From positions 17,930,501-17,994,500 of the forward strand of contig OY756958.1 of NCBI GenBank assembly GCA_963580455.1: 64,000 nt of DNA, read 5' to 3'. Every line of letters begins with the position of its first letter. Within the stretch, counting starts at the first letter, position 1. Position numbers and translations under genes: made by a program. The notes under the pieces are model-generated. The model had not been told where the DNA came from and made no database searches. It saw only the letters and a program-made list of their open reading frames with translations. The stretch comes from Euonymus europaeus (taxonomy: Eukaryota; Streptophyta; Magnoliopsida; Celastrales; Celastraceae). Shown here piece by piece: positions 13,076 to 26,470 of the stretch.

Positions 13076-14847
13076 ACAATTTGACATAGAATAACAGTAA
13101 AAAGTGTACACCGAGCAACTTTGATAGTCCGAAGTTGCACAACTCTCTCTATGGAGGAGCTTTAAACGGTTTTGTCCATTTCTCATAGAAAGTTGGGGTT
13201 TTGGCATCGAAATAATCTAGGAAACTTATACTCGTAAAATTTGACATAGAAGAACAATAAAAAGTGTACTTCGAGTAACTTTGAAAGTCCGATGCTGCAC
13301 AACTCACTCTATGGAGGAGCTTTAATGTTTTTGTCCATTTGTCTTGTAAAGTTGGTGTTTTGGCATCAAAATATTCTAGGAAGCACATACTCGTAAAATT
13401 TGACATAGAAGAACAGCAAAAAGTGTACACCGTACAACTTTTATAGTCCGAAGTTGCTCAACTCACTCTATGGAGGAGCTTTAAACGGTTTTGTCCTTTG
13501 GTCAAAGAAAGTTGGGGTTTTGGCATCGAAATAATCTAGGATGCTTATACTCGTACATATTGACATAGAATAACAGTAAAAAGTGTACACCGGGCAACTT
13601 TGATAGTCCGATGTTGCACAACTCACTCTATGGAGGAGCTTTAAACGGTTTTGTCCTTTTGTCATAGAAAGTTGGGGTTTTGGCATCGAAATAATCTAGG
13701 AAGCTTATACTCGTAAAATTTGACATAGAAGAACAATAAAAAGTGTACACCGAGCAACTTTGATAGTCCGATGTTGTGCAACTCACTCTATGGAGGAGCT
13801 TTAATGTTTTTGTCCATTTGCCTTGTACAGTTGGTGTTTTGGCATCGAAATAATCTAGGAAGCTTATACTCGTAAAATTTGACATAGAAGAACAACAAAA
13901 AGTGTACACCGAGCAACTTTTATAGTCCGAAGTTGCTCAACTCACTCTATGGAGGAGCTTTAAACGGTTTTGTCCTTTGGTCATAGAAAGTTGGGGTTTT
14001 GGGATCGAAATAATCTAGGAAGCTTATACTCGTACAATTTGACATAGAAGAACAACAAAAATTGTATACCGAGCAACTTTTATAGTCCAATTTGCTCAAC
14101 TCACTCTATGGAGGAGCTTTAAACGGTTTTGTCCTTTTGTCATAAAAAGTTGGGGTTTTGGCATCGAAGTAATCTAGGAAGCTTATACTCGTAAATTTTG
14201 ACATAGAAGAACAATAAAAAGTGTACACCGAGCAACTTTGATAGTCCGATGTTGCACAACTCACTCTATGGAGGAGCTTTAAACGGTTTTGTCCTTTTGT
14301 CATAGAAAGTTGGGGTTTTGGCATCGAAATTATCTAGGAAGCTTATACTCGTAAAATTTGACATGGAAGAACAATAAAAAGTGTATACCGAGCAACTTTG
14401 ATAGTCCGATGTTGCACAACTCACTCTATGGAGGAGCTTTAATGTTTTTGTCCATTTGTCTTGTAAAGTTGGTGTTTTGGCATCGAAATAATCTATGAAA
14501 CTTTTTCTCGTAAAATTTGACATAGAAGAACAAAAAAAGTGTACACCGAGCAACTTTTATAGTCCGAAGTTGCTCAACTCACTCTATGGAGGAGCTTTAA
14601 ATGGTTTTGTCCTTTGGTCATAGAAAGTTGGGGTTTTGGCATCGAAATAATCTAGGAAGCTTATACTCGTACAATTTGACATAGAATAACAGTAAAAAGT
14701 GTACACCGAGCAACTTTGATAGTCTGAAGTTGCACAACTCTCTCTATGGAGGAGCTTTAAACGGTTTTGTCCATTTCTCATAGAAAGTTGGGGTTTTGGC
14801 ATCGAAATAATCTAGGAAGCTTATACTCGTAAAATTTGACATAGAAT
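13075..14847. repeat. Segmental duplication alpha, copy 3
   Basis: This copy matches 9093-10865 at 3982 bp. It carries the same markers in the same order: acatattgac, gttgtgcaac, the gggatcg variant at 14001, tccaatttgctc, and aatctatgaaactttttctcg. Private differences include gatgctgcac near 13294. Confidence 0.85.
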
Positions 14848-16020
14848 AACAGTAAAAAGTGTACACCGAGCAACTTTGATAGTCCGATGTTGCACAACTC
14901 ACTCTATGGAGGAGCTTTAAATGGTTTTGTCCTTTGGTCATAGAAAGTTGGGGTTTTGGCATCGAAATAATCTAGGAAGCTTATACTCGTACAATTTGAC
15001 ATAGAATAACAGTAAAAAGTGTACACCGAGCAACTTTGATAGTCTGAAGTTGCACAACTCTCTCTATGGAGGAGCTTTAAACGGTTTTGTCCATTTCTCA
15101 TAGAAAGTTGGGGTTTTGGCATCGAAATAATCTAGGAAGCTTATACTCGTAAAATTTGACATAGAATAACAGTAAAAAGTGTACACCGAGCAACTTTGAT
15201 AGTCCGATGTTGCTCAACTCACTCTATGGAGGAGCTTTAAACGGTTTTGTCCTTTTGTCATAGAAAGTTGGGGTTTAGGCATCGAAATAATCTAGGAAGC
15301 TTATACTCGTAAAATTTGACATAGAATAACAATAAAAAGTGTACACCGAGCAACTTTGATAGTCCGATGTTGCACAACTCACTCTATGGAGGAGCTTTAA
15401 ACGGTTTTGTCCTTTTGTCATAGAAAGTTGGGGTTTTGGCATCGAAATAATCTACGAAGCTTATACTCGTAAAATTTGACATAGAAGAACAATAAAAAGT
15501 GTACACCGAGCAACTTTGATAGTCCGATGTTGCACAACTCACTCTATGTAGGAGCTTTAAATGGTTTTGACCATTTGCCATAGAAAGTTTAGGTTTTGGC
15601 ATCGAAATAATCTAGGAAGCTTATACTCGTAAAATTTGATATAGAATAACAGTAAAAAGTGTACACCGAGCAACTTTGATAGTCCGATGTTGCACAACTC
15701 ACTCTATGGAGGAGCTTTAAACGGTTTTGTCCATTTCTCATAGAAAGTTGGGGTTTTGGCATCGAAATAATCTAGGAAGCTTATACTCGTAAAATTTGAC
15801 ATAGAAGAACAATAAAAAGTGTACTTCGAGTAACTTTGAAAGTCCGATGTTGCACAACTCACTCTATGGAGGAGCTTTAAACGGTTTTGTCCTTTTGTCA
15901 TAGAAAGTTGGGGTTTTGGCATCGAAATAATCTAGGAAGCTTATACTCGTACAATTTGACATAGAATAACAGTAAAAAGTGTACACCGAGCAACTTTGAT
16001 AGTCCGATGTTGCTCAACTC
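14590..16020. repeat. Young-class monomers with a 320-bp dimer duplication
   Basis: Two adjacent monomers, one with cctttggtcatag and one with tctgaagttgcacaactctc, are repeated at an offset of 320 bp (about 14590-14910 and 14910-15230). The pair recurs again near 16.05 kb. 15225-15880 matches 16983-17638 at an offset of 1758 bp (11 monomers), sharing gtttaggcatc, tctacgaagc and aagtttaggttttgg. Confidence 0.75.
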
Positions 16021-16021
16021 A

Positions 16022-18497
16022 CTCTATGGAGGAGCTTTAAATGGTTTTGTCCTTTGGTCATAGAAAGTTGGGGTTTTGGCATCGAAATAATCTAGGAAGC
16101 TTATACTCGTACAATTTGACATAGAATAACAGTAAAAAGTGTACACCGAGCAACTTTGATAGTCTGAAGTTGCACAACTCTCTCTATGGAGGAGCTTTAA
16201 ACGGTTTTGTCCATTTCTCATAGAAAGTCGGGGTTTTGGCATCGAAATAATCTAGGAAGCTTATACTCGTAAAATTTGACATAGAAGAACAATAAAAAGT
16301 GTACTTCGAGTAACTTTGAAAGTCCGATGTTGCACAACTCACTCTATGGAGGAGCTTTAATGTTTTTGTCCATTTGTCTTGTAAATTTGGTGTTTTGGCA
16401 TCGAAATATTCTAGGAAGCACATACTCGTAAAATTTGACATAGAAGAACAGCAAAAAGTGTACACCGTGCAACTTTTATAGTCCGATGTTGCACAACTCA
16501 CTCTATGTAGGAGCTTTAAACGGTTTTGTCCATTTGCCATAGAAAGTTGGGGTTTTGGCATCGAAATAATCTAGGAAGCTTATACTCGTAAAATTTGACA
16601 TAGAATAACAGTAAAAAGTGTACACCGAGCAACTTTGATAGTCCGATGTTGCACAACTCACTCTATGGAGGAGCTTTAAACGGTTTTGTCCATTCCTCAT
16701 AGAAAGTTGGGGTTTTGGCATCGAAATAATCTAGGAAGCTTATACTCGTAAAATTTGACATAGAAGAACAATAAAAAGTGTACACCGAGCAACTTTGATA
16801 GTCCGATGTTGCACAACTCACTCTATGGAAGAGCTTTAAACGGTTTTGTCCATTTGTCATAGAAAGTTGGGTTTTGGCATCGAAATAATCTAGGATGCTT
16901 ATACTCGTAAAATTTGACATAGAAGAACAATAAAAAGTGTACACCGAGCAACTTTGATAGTCCGATGTTGCACAACTCACTCTATGGAGGAGCTTTAAAC
17001 GGTTTTGTCCTTTTGTCATAGAAAGTTGGGGTTTAGGCATCGAAATAATCTAGGAAGCTTATACTCGTAAAATTTGACATAGAATAACAATAAAAAGTGT
17101 ACACCGAGCAACTTTGATAGTCCGATGTTGCACAACTCACTCTATGGAGGAGCTTTAAACGGTTTTGTCCTTTTGTCATAGAAAGTTGGGGTTTTGGCAT
17201 CGAAATAATCTACGAAGCTTATACTCGTAAAATTTGACATAGAAGAACAATAAAAAGTGTACACCGAGCAACTTTGATAGTCCGATGTTGCACAACTCAC
17301 TCTATGTAGGAGCTTTAAATGGTTTTGACCATTTGCCATAGAAAGTTTAGGTTTTGGCATCGAAATAATCTAGGAAGCTTATACTCGTAAAATTTGATAT
17401 AGAATAACAGTAAAAAGTGTACACCGAGCAACTTTGATAGTCCGATGTTGCACAACTCACTCTATGGAGGAGCTTTAAACGGTTTTGTCCATTTCTCATA
17501 GAAAGTTGGGGTTTTGGCATCGAAATAATCTAGGAAGCTTATACTCGTAAAATTTGACATAGAAGAACAATAAAAAGTGTACTTCGAGTAACTTTGAAAG
17601 TCCGATGTTGCACAACTCACTCTATGGAGGAGCTTTAATGTTTTTGTCCAATTTCCTTGTAAAGTTGGTGTTTTGGCATCGAAATATTCTAGGAAGCACA
17701 TACTCGTAAAATTTGACATAGAAGAACAGCAAAAAGTGTACACCGTGCAACTTTTATAGTCCGAAGTTGCTCAACTCACTCTATGGAGGAGCTTTAAACG
17801 GTTTTGTCCTTTGGTCAAAGAAAGTTGGGGTTTTGGCATCGAAATAATCTAGGAAGCTTATACTCGTACAATTTGACATAGAATAACAGTAAAAAGTGTA
17901 CACCGAGCAATTTTGATAGTCCGAGGTTGCACAACTCTCTCTATGGAGGAGCTTTTAATATTTTTGTCCATTTGTCATAGAAAGTTGGCTTTTTGGAATC
18001 GAAATAATCTAGGAAGCTTATACTCGTAAATTTGACATAGAAGAACAATAAAAAGTGTACACCGAGCAACTTTGATAGTCCGATGACTCACCCTATGGAG
18101 GAGCTTTAAACGGTTTTGTCCATTTGTCATAGAAAGTTGGGTTTTGGCATCGAAATAATCTAGGATGCTTATACTCGTAAAATTTGACATAGAAGAACAA
18201 TAAAAAGTGTACACCGAGCAACTTTGATAGTCCGATGTTGCACAACTCACTCTATGGAGGAGCTTTAAAAGGTTTTGTCCATTTGTCATAGAAAGTTGGG
18301 GTTTTGGCATCGAAATAATCTAGGAAGCTTATACTCGTAAAATTTGACATAGAAGAACAATAAAAAGTGTACACCGAGCAACTTTGATAGTCCGATGTTG
18401 CACAACTCACTCTACGGAGGAGCTTTAACGTTTTTGTCCATTTGTCTTGTAAAGTTGGTGTTTTCACATCGAAATAATCTATGAAGCTTATACTCGT
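16022..18497. repeat. Segmental duplication beta, copy 2
   Basis: This is the partner of 10600-13075 at +5422 bp. The stretch at about 16762-17200 differs from the partner and instead resembles 15.2-15.5 kb and 19.7-19.9 kb (the gtttaggcatc variant at 15273, 17031 and 19897). Because the block offset is the same on both sides, the exchange was length-neutral, as expected of gene conversion or an in-register double exchange. Confidence 0.85.
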
Positions 18498-20970
18498 AAA
18501 ATTTGACATAGAATAACAGTAAAAAGTGTACACCGAGCAACTTTGATAGTCCGATGTTGCACAACTCACTCTATGGAGGAGCTTTAAACGGTTTTGTCCT
18601 TTTGTCATAGAAAGTTGGGGTTTTGGCATCGAAATAATCTAGGAAGCTTATACTCGTAAAATTTGACATAGAATAACAATAAAAAGTGTACACCGAGCAA
18701 CTTTGATAGTCCGATGTTGCACAACTCACTCTATGGAGGAGCTTTAAACGGTTTTGTCCTTTTGTCATAGAAAGTTGGGGTTTTGGCATCGAAATAATCT
18801 AGGAAGCTTATACTCTTAAAATTTGACATAGAAGAACAATAAAAAGTGTACACCGAGCAACTTTGATAGTCCGATGTTGCACAACTCACTCTATGGAGGA
18901 GCGTTAATGTTTTTGTCCATTTGTCTTGTAAAGTTGGTGTTTTGGCATCGAAATAATCTAGGAAGCTTATACTCGTAAAATTTGACATAGAAGAACAACA
19001 AAAAGTGTACACCGAGCAACTTTTATAGTCCGAAGTTGCTCAACTCACTCTATGGAGGAGCTTTAAACGGTTTTGTCCTTTGGTCATAGAAAGTTGGGGT
19101 TTTGGCATCGATATAATCTAGGAAGCTTATACTCGTACAATTTGACATAGAATAACAGTAAAAAGTGTACACCGAGCAATTTTGATAGTCCGAAGTTGCA
19201 CAACTCTCTCTATGGAGGAGTTTTTAATGTTTTTGTCCATTTGTCATAGAAAGTTGGGGTTATGGAATCGAAATAATCTAGGAAGCTTATACTCGTAAAA
19301 TTTGACATAGAAGAACAATAAAAAGTGTACACCGAGCAACTTTGATAGTCCGATGTTGCACAACTCACCCTATGGAGGAGCTTTAAACGGTTTTGTCCAT
19401 TTGTCATAGAAAGTTGGGTTTTGGCATCGAAATAATCTAGGATGCTTATACTCGTAAAATTTGACATAGAAGAACAAGAAAAAGTGTACACCGAGCAACT
19501 TTGATAGTCCGATGTTGCACAACTCACTCTATGGAGGATCTTTAAACAGTTTTGTCCATTTGTCATAGAAAGTTGGGGTTTTGGCATCGAAATAATCTAG
19601 GATGCTTATACTCGTAAAATTTGACATAGAAGAACAATAAAAAGTGTACACCGAGCAACTTTGATAGTCCGATGTTGCACAACTCACTCTATGGAAGAGC
19701 TTTAAACGGTTTTGTCCATTTGTCATAGAAAGTTGGGTTTTGGCATCGAAATAATCTAGGATGCTTATACTCGTAAAATTTGACATAGAAGAACAATAAA
19801 AAGTGTACACCGAGCAACTTTGATAGTCCGATGTTGCACAACTCACTCTATGGAAGAGCTTTAAACGGTTTTGTCCTTTTGTCATAGAAAGTTGGGGTTT
19901 AGGCATCGAAATAATCTAGGAAGCTTATACTCGTAAAATTTGACATAGAATAACAATAAAAAGTGTACACCGAGCAACTTTGATAGTCCGATGTTGCACA
20001 ACTCACTCTATGGAGGAGCTTTAAACGGTTTTGTCCTTTTGTCATAGAAAGTTGGGGTTTTGGCATCGAAATAATCCACGAAGCTTATACTCGTAAAATT
20101 TGAGATAGAAGAACAATAAAATGTGTACACCGAGCAACTTTGATAGTCCGATGTTGCACAACTCACTCTATGGAGGTGCTTTAATGTTTTTGTCCATTTG
20201 TCTTGTAAAGTTGGTGTTTTGGCATCGAAATAATCTAGGAAGCTTATACTTGTAAAATTTGACATAGAAGAACAACAAAAAGTGTACACCGAGCAACTTT
20301 TATAGTCCGAAGTTGCTCAACTCACTCTATGGAGGAGCTTTAAACTGTTTTGTCCTTTGGTCATAGAAAGTTGGGGTTTTGGCATCGAAATAATCTAGGA
20401 AGCTTATACTCGTACAATTTGACATAGAATAACAGTAAAAAGTGTACACCGAGCAATTTTGATAGTCCGAAGTTGCACAACTCTCTCTATGGAGGAGCTT
20501 TTAATGTTTTTGTCCATTTGTCATAGAAAGTTGGGGTTATGGAATCGAAATAATCTAGGAAGCTTATACTCGTAAAATTTGACATAGAAGAACAATAAAA
20601 AGTGTACACCGGGCAACTTTGATAGTCCGATGTTGCACAACTCACCCTATGGAGGAGCTTTAAACGGTTTTGTCCATTTGTCATAGAAAGTTGGGTTTTG
20701 GCATCGAAATAATCTAGGATGCTTATACTCGTAAAATTTGACATAGAAGAACAATAAAAAGTGTACACCGAGCAACTTTGATAGTCCGATGTTGCACAAC
20801 TCACTCTATGGAGGATCTTTAAACAGTTTTGTCCATTTGTCATAGAAAGTTGGGGTTTTGGCATCGAAATAATCTAGGATGCTTATACTCGTAAAATTTG
20901 ACATAGAAGAACAATAAAAAGTGTACACCGAGCAACTTTGATAGTCCGATGTTGCACAACTCACTCTATG
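18498..20970. repeat. Tandem duplication of 1277 bp (8 monomers)
   Basis: About 18640-19690 is repeated at about 19917-20967. Shared variants include ggttatggaatcg, tctctctatggagg with aattttgatag, and ggaggatctttaaacag. The copies differ in places, for example ataatccacgaagc and gagatagaag only in the right-hand copy. The one-G-deleted gttgggttttgg monomers inside are 159 bp. Confidence 0.8.
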
Positions 20971-23900
20971 GAGGAGCTTTAAACGGTTTTGTCCATTTGT
21001 CATAGAAACTTGGGGTTTTGGCATCGAAATAATCTAGGAAGCTTATACTCGTAAAATTTGACATCGAATAACGGTAAAAAGTGTACACCGAGCAATTTTG
21101 ATAGTCCGAAGTTGCACAATTCTCTCTATGGAGGAGCTTTAACATTTTTGCCCATTTGTCTTGTAAAGTTGGTGTTTTGGCATCGAAATAATCTAGGAAG
21201 CATATACTCGTAAAATTTGACATAGAAGAACAACAAAAAGTGTACACCGAGCAACTTTGATAGTCCGATGTTGCACAACTCACTCTACGGAGGAGCTTTA
21301 ACGTTTTTGTCCATTTGTCTTGTAAAGTTGGTGTTTTCACATCGAAATAATCTATGAAGCTTATACTCGTAAAATTTGACATAGAAGAACAATGAAAATT
21401 GTACACGAGCAACTTTGATAGTCTGAAGTTGCTCAACTCACTCTATGGAGGAGCTTTAAATGGTTTTATCCATTTGTCATAGAAAGCTGGGGTTTTGGCG
21501 TCGAAATAATCTAGGAAGCTTATACTCGTAAAATTTGACGTAGAAGAACAATAAAAAGTGTACAATAAGCAACTTTGATGGTCCGGAATTGCTCAACTCT
21601 CATTATGAAGTAGCTTTTAACGGTGTTGCTCATTTCTTATTGATAGTTGGGGTTTCGGCATCAAAATAATCTAGGATGCTTATAGTCATAAAATTTGACA
21701 TAGAAGAACAATAAAAAGTGTACACCGAGCAACTTTAATGTTCAAAAGTTGCTGAACTCTCTCTATGGAATAGCTTTAAAAGTTTTTGTCAATTTGTCAT
21801 AGAAAGTTGGGGTTTTGGCATCGAAATAATCTAGGAAGCTTATACTCGTAAAATTTGACATCGAATAACGGTAAAAAGTGTACACCGAGCAATTTTGATA
21901 GTCCGAAGTTGCACAATTCTCTCTATGGAGGAGCTTTAACATTTTTGTCCATTTGTCTTGTAAAGTTGGTGTTTTGGCATCGAAATAATCTAGGAAGGAT
22001 ATACTCGTAAAATTTGACATAGAAAAACAACAAAAAGTGTACACCGAGCAACTTTGATAGTCCGATGTTGCACAACTTATTCTATGGAAAAGCTTTAAAC
22101 GGTTTTGTCCATTTGTCATAGAAAGTTGGGGTTTTGGCATCGAAATAATCTAGGAAGCTTATAGTCGTAAAATTTGACATAGAAGAACAATAAAAAGTGT
22201 ACACCGAGCAACTTTGATAGTCTGATGTTGCACAACTCACTCTATGGAGGAGCTTTAAACGGTTTTGTCCATTTGTCATAGAAAGTTGGGTTTTGGCATC
22301 AAAATAATCTAGGAAGCTTATACTCGTACAATTTGACATAGAATAACAGTAAAAAGTGTACATCGAGCAATTTTGATAGTCCGAAGTTGCACAACTCTCT
22401 CTATGGAGGAGCTTTTAATGTTTTTGTCCATTTGTCATAGAAAGTTGGGGTTATGGAATCGAAATAATCTAGGAAGCTTATACTCATAAAATTTGACATA
22501 GAAGAACAATAAAAAGTGTACACCGAGCAACTTTGATAGTCCGATGTTGCACAACTCACCCTATGGAGGAGCTTTAAACGGTTTTGTCCATTTGTCATAG
22601 AAAGTTGGGTTTTGGCATCGAAATAATCTAGGATGCTTATACTCGTAAAATTTGACATAGAAGAACAATAAAAAGTGTACACCGAGCAACTTTGATAGTC
22701 CGATGTTGCACAACTCACTCTATGGAGGAGCTTTAAACGGTTTTGTCCATTTGTCATAGAAAGTTGGGGTTTTGGCATCGAAATAATCTAGGAAGCTTAT
22801 ACTCGTAAAATTTGACATAGAAGAACAATAAAAAGTGTACACCGAGCAACTTTGATAGTCCGATGTTGCACAACTCACTCTATGGAGGAGCTTTAAACGG
22901 TTTTGTCCATTTGTCATAGAAAGTTGGGGTTTTGGCATCGAAATAATCTAGGAAGCTTATACTCGTAAAATTTGACATAGAAGAACAATAAAAAGTGTAC
23001 ACCGAGCAGCTTTGATAGTCCGATGTTGCACAACTCACTCTACGGAGGAGCTTTAACGTTTTTGTCCATTTGTCTTGTAAAGTTGGTGTTTTCACATCGA
23101 AATAATCTATGAAGCTTATACTCGTAAAATTTGACATAGAAGAACAATAAAAATTGTACACGAGGAACTTTAATGTTCAAAAGTTGCTCAACTCTCTCTA
23201 TGGAGTAGCTTTAAAAGTTTTTGTCAATTTGTCATAGAAAGTTGGGGTTTTGGCATCGAAATAATCTAGGAAGCTTATACTCGTAAAATTTGACATCGAA
23301 TAACGGTAAAAAGTGTACACCGAGCAACTTTGATAGTCCGATGTTGCACAACTCACTCTATGGAGGAGCTTTAATGTTTTTGTCCATTTGTCTTGTAAAG
23401 TTGGTGTTTTGGCATCGAAATATTCTAGGAAGCCATACTCGTAAAATTTGACATAGAAGAACAGCAAAAAGTGTACACCGTGCAACTTTTATAGTCCGAA
23501 GTTGCTCAACTCACTCTATGGAGGAGCTTTAAACGGTTTTGTCCTTTGGTCATAGAAAGTTGGGGTTTTGGCATCGAAATAATCTAGGAAGCTTATACTC
23601 GTACAATTTGACATAGAATAACAGTAAAAAGTGTACACCGAGCCATTTTGATAGTCCGAGGTTGCACAACTCTCTCTATGGAGGAGCTTTTAATGTTTTT
23701 GTCCATTTGTCATAGAAAGTTGGGGTTATGGAATCGAAATAATCTAGGAAGCTTATACTCGTAAAATTTGACATAGAAGAACAATAAAAAGTGTACACCG
23801 AGCAACTTTGATAGTCCGATGTTGCACAACTCACCCTATGGAGGAGCTTTAAACGGTTTTGTCCATTTGTCATAGAAAGTTGGATTTTGGCATCGAAATA

Positions 23901-24790
23901 ATCTAGGATGCTTATACTCGTAAAATTTGACATAGAAGAACAATAAAAAGTGTACACCGAGCAACTTTGATAGTCCGATGTTGCACAACTCACTCTATGG
24001 AGGAGCTTTAAACGGTTTTGTCAATTTGTCATAGAAAGTTGGGGTTTTGGCATCGAAATAATCTAGGAAGCTTATACTCGTAAAATTTGACATCGAATAA
24101 CGGTAAAAAGTGTACACCGAGCAATTTTGATAGTCCAAAGTTACACAATTCTCTCTATGGAGGAGCTTTAACATTTTTGTCGATTTGTCTTGTAAAGTTG
24201 GTGTTTTGGCATCGAAATAATCTAGGAAGCATATACTCGTAAAATTTGACATAGAAGAACAACAAAAAGTGTACACCGAGCAACTTTGATAGTCCGATGT
24301 TGCACAACTTATTCTATGGAAAAGCTTTAAACGGTTTTGTCCATTTGTCATAGAAAGTTGGGGTTTTGGCATCGAAATAATCTAGGAAGCTTATAGTCGT
24401 AAAATTTGACATAGAAGAACAATAAAAAGTGTACACCGAGCAACTTTGTTAGTCTGATGTTGCACAACTCACTCTATGGAGGAGCTTTAAACGGTTTTGT
24501 CCATTTGTCATAGAAAGTTGGGTTTTGGCATCGAAATAATCTAGGAAGCTTATACTCGTACAATTTGACATAGAATAACAGTAAAAAGTGTACACCGAGC
24601 AAATTTGATAGTCCGATGTTGCACAACTCACTCTATGGAGGAGCTTTAAACGGTTTTGTCCATTTGTCATAGAAAGTTGGGGTTTTGGCATCGAAATAAT
24701 CTAGGAAGCTTATACTCGTAAAATTTGACATAGAAGAACAATAAAAAGTGTACACCGAGCAACTTTGATAGTCCGATGTTGCACAACTCA
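20971..24790. repeat. Mixed young-class monomers with ggcgtcg/cggcatc block
   Basis: Near-consensus monomers are interleaved with variants marked by catcgaataacgg, aacttattctatgg (22074 and 24306), and the pair aaagctggggttttggcg plus ggtttcggcatc (21651). The last pair recurs at 25319, 47077, 49151 and 50906. Monomers at about 22.6-22.95 kb are the closest to consensus in the window. Confidence 0.8.
22793..22952 (+). repeat. Reference monomer identical to the majority consensus
   Basis: This 160-bp copy starts at aagctt and ends at aataatctagg, matching the majority base at each position. In monomer coordinates: HindIII site 1-6, AT-rich run taaaattt 14-21, A-tract aataaaaa 35-42, palindrome gtgtacac 43-50, gagcaac 52-58, gttgcac 73-79, the block ctatggaggagc 88-99, and gttggggttttggcatcg 131-148. 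About 60 of 160 bases are G or C by hand count. There are five CpG sites. The stretch around 100-135 varies most between monomer classes; the first 58 bases vary least. HindIII would cut most monomers and give a ~160-bp ladder, failing in copies with aagcacatac or ggatgctt. Confidence 0.95.
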
Positions 24791-25465
24791 CTCTATGGAG
24801 GAGCTTTAAACGGTTTTGTCCATTTGTCATAGAAAGTTGGGGTTTTGGCATCGAAATAATCTAGGAAGCTTATACTCGTAAAATTTGACATAGAAGAACA
24901 ATAAAAAGTGTACACCGAGCAGCTTTGATAGTCCGATGTTGCACAACTCACTCTACGGAGGAGCTTTAACGTTTTTGTCCATTTGTCTTGTAAAGTTGGT
25001 GTTTTCACATCGAAATAATCTATGAAGCTTATACTCGTAAAATTTGACATAGAAGAACAATAAAAATTGTACACGAGCAACTTTGATAGTCTGAAGTTGC
25101 TCAACTCACTCTATGGAGGAGCTTTAAATGGTTTTATCCATTTGTCATAGAAAGCTGGGGTTTTGGCGTCGAAATAATCTAGGAAGCTTATACTCGTAAA
25201 ATTTGACGTAGAAGAACAATAAAAAGTGTACAATAAGCAACTTTGATGGTCCGGAATTGCTCAACTCTCATTATGAAGTAGCTTTTAACGGTGTTGCTCA
25301 TTTCTTATTGATAGTTGGGGTTTCGGCATCAAAATAATCTAGGATGCTTATAGTCATAAAATTTGACATAGAAGAACAATAAAAAGTGTACACCGAGCAA
25401 CTTTAATGTTCAAAAGTTGCTCAACTCTCTCTATGGAGTAGCTTTAAAAGTTTTTGTCAATTTGT

Positions 25466-25492
25466 CATAGAAAGTTGTACACCGAGCAACTT
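25466..25492. repeat. Out-of-register deletion junction in a monomer
   Basis: Monomer phase breaks here. The read passes from catagaaagttg directly to tacaccgagcaac, joining monomer position ~133 to position ~46. Compared with the related block at 21.7-22.3 kb, bases equivalent to 21810-22199 (390 bp, about 2.4 monomers) are missing. Only gttg and gtgt-like bases are shared at the joint, so this looks like end joining or microhomology rather than homologous exchange. Confidence 0.8.
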
Positions 25493-26440
25493 TGATAGTC
25501 TGATGTTGCACAACTCACTCTATGGAGGAGCTTTAAACGGTTTTGTCCATTTGTCATAGAAAGTTGGGTTTTGGCATCTAAATAATCTAGGATGCTTATA
25601 CTCGTAAAATTTGACATAGAATAACAATAAAAAGAGTTGACCTAGCAACTTTGATAGTCCGAAGTTGCACAACTCACTCTATCGAGGAGCTTTAAACGGT
25701 TTTGTCCATTTGTCATAGAAAGTTGGCGTTTTGGCATCGAAATAATCTAGGAAGCTGATAGTCGTAAAATTTGACATAAAAGAACAATAAAATGTGTACA
25801 CCGAGCAACTTTGATAGTCCGAAGTTGCACAACTCAGTCTATGGAAAAGCTTTAAACGGTTTTGTCCATTTGTCATAGAAAGTTGGGGTTTTGGCATCGA
25901 AATAATCTAGGAAGCTTATACTCGTAAAATTTGACATAGAAGAACAATTAAAAGTGTACACCGAGCAACTATGATAGTCCGAAGTTGTAAAACTCTCTCT
26001 ATGGAGGAGCTTTTAACGTTTTTGTCCACTTGTCATAGAAAAATGGGGTTTTGGCATCGAAATAATCTAGGATGCTTATAGTCGTAAAATTTGACATAGA
26101 AGAACAATAAAAAGTGTACACCGAGCAACTTTTATGGTCCGAAGTTGCTCAACTCTCTCTATGGAGTAGCTTTTAACGGTTTTGTCGATTTGTCATTGAG
26201 TGTTGGTGTTGTGGCATCGAAATAATCTAGGAAGCTTATACTTGTAAAATTTGTCATAGAAGAATAACAAAAAGTGTACACCGAGCAACTTTGATAGTCC
26301 GAAGTTGCTCATCTCACTCTATGGAGGAGCTTTAAACGGTTTTTTCCTTTGGTCATAGAAAGTTGGTGTTTTGGCATCGAAATAATCTAGGAAGCTTATA
26401 CTCGTAAAATTTGATATAGAATAATAATAAAAAGTTTACA

Positions 26441-26470
26441 CCGAGCAACTTTCTTTTATGTTCTAAAGTT
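26441..26470. repeat. Monomer with a 4-bp insertion
   Basis: The sequence caactttcttttatgttc replaces caacttttatgttc, adding four bases and making a 164-bp monomer. The same insertion is at 52264-52280, which supports the two regions being copies of one ancestral block. Confidence 0.85.

Noticed and set aside
22923..22936. Telomere-like ggggttttgg motif
   Set aside because: It occurs once per 160-bp monomer rather than in tandem. Resemblance to ciliate telomere repeats is coincidental, and there are too few G-runs for an intramolecular quadruplex.
22793..22952. Ancient sub-repeat inside the monomer (tgacatagaa at 21-30 and tgtcatagaa at 120-129)
   Set aside because: Similarity is limited to about ten bases; the following sequence does not align, and splitting the monomer into 40-bp quarters shows no shared pattern.
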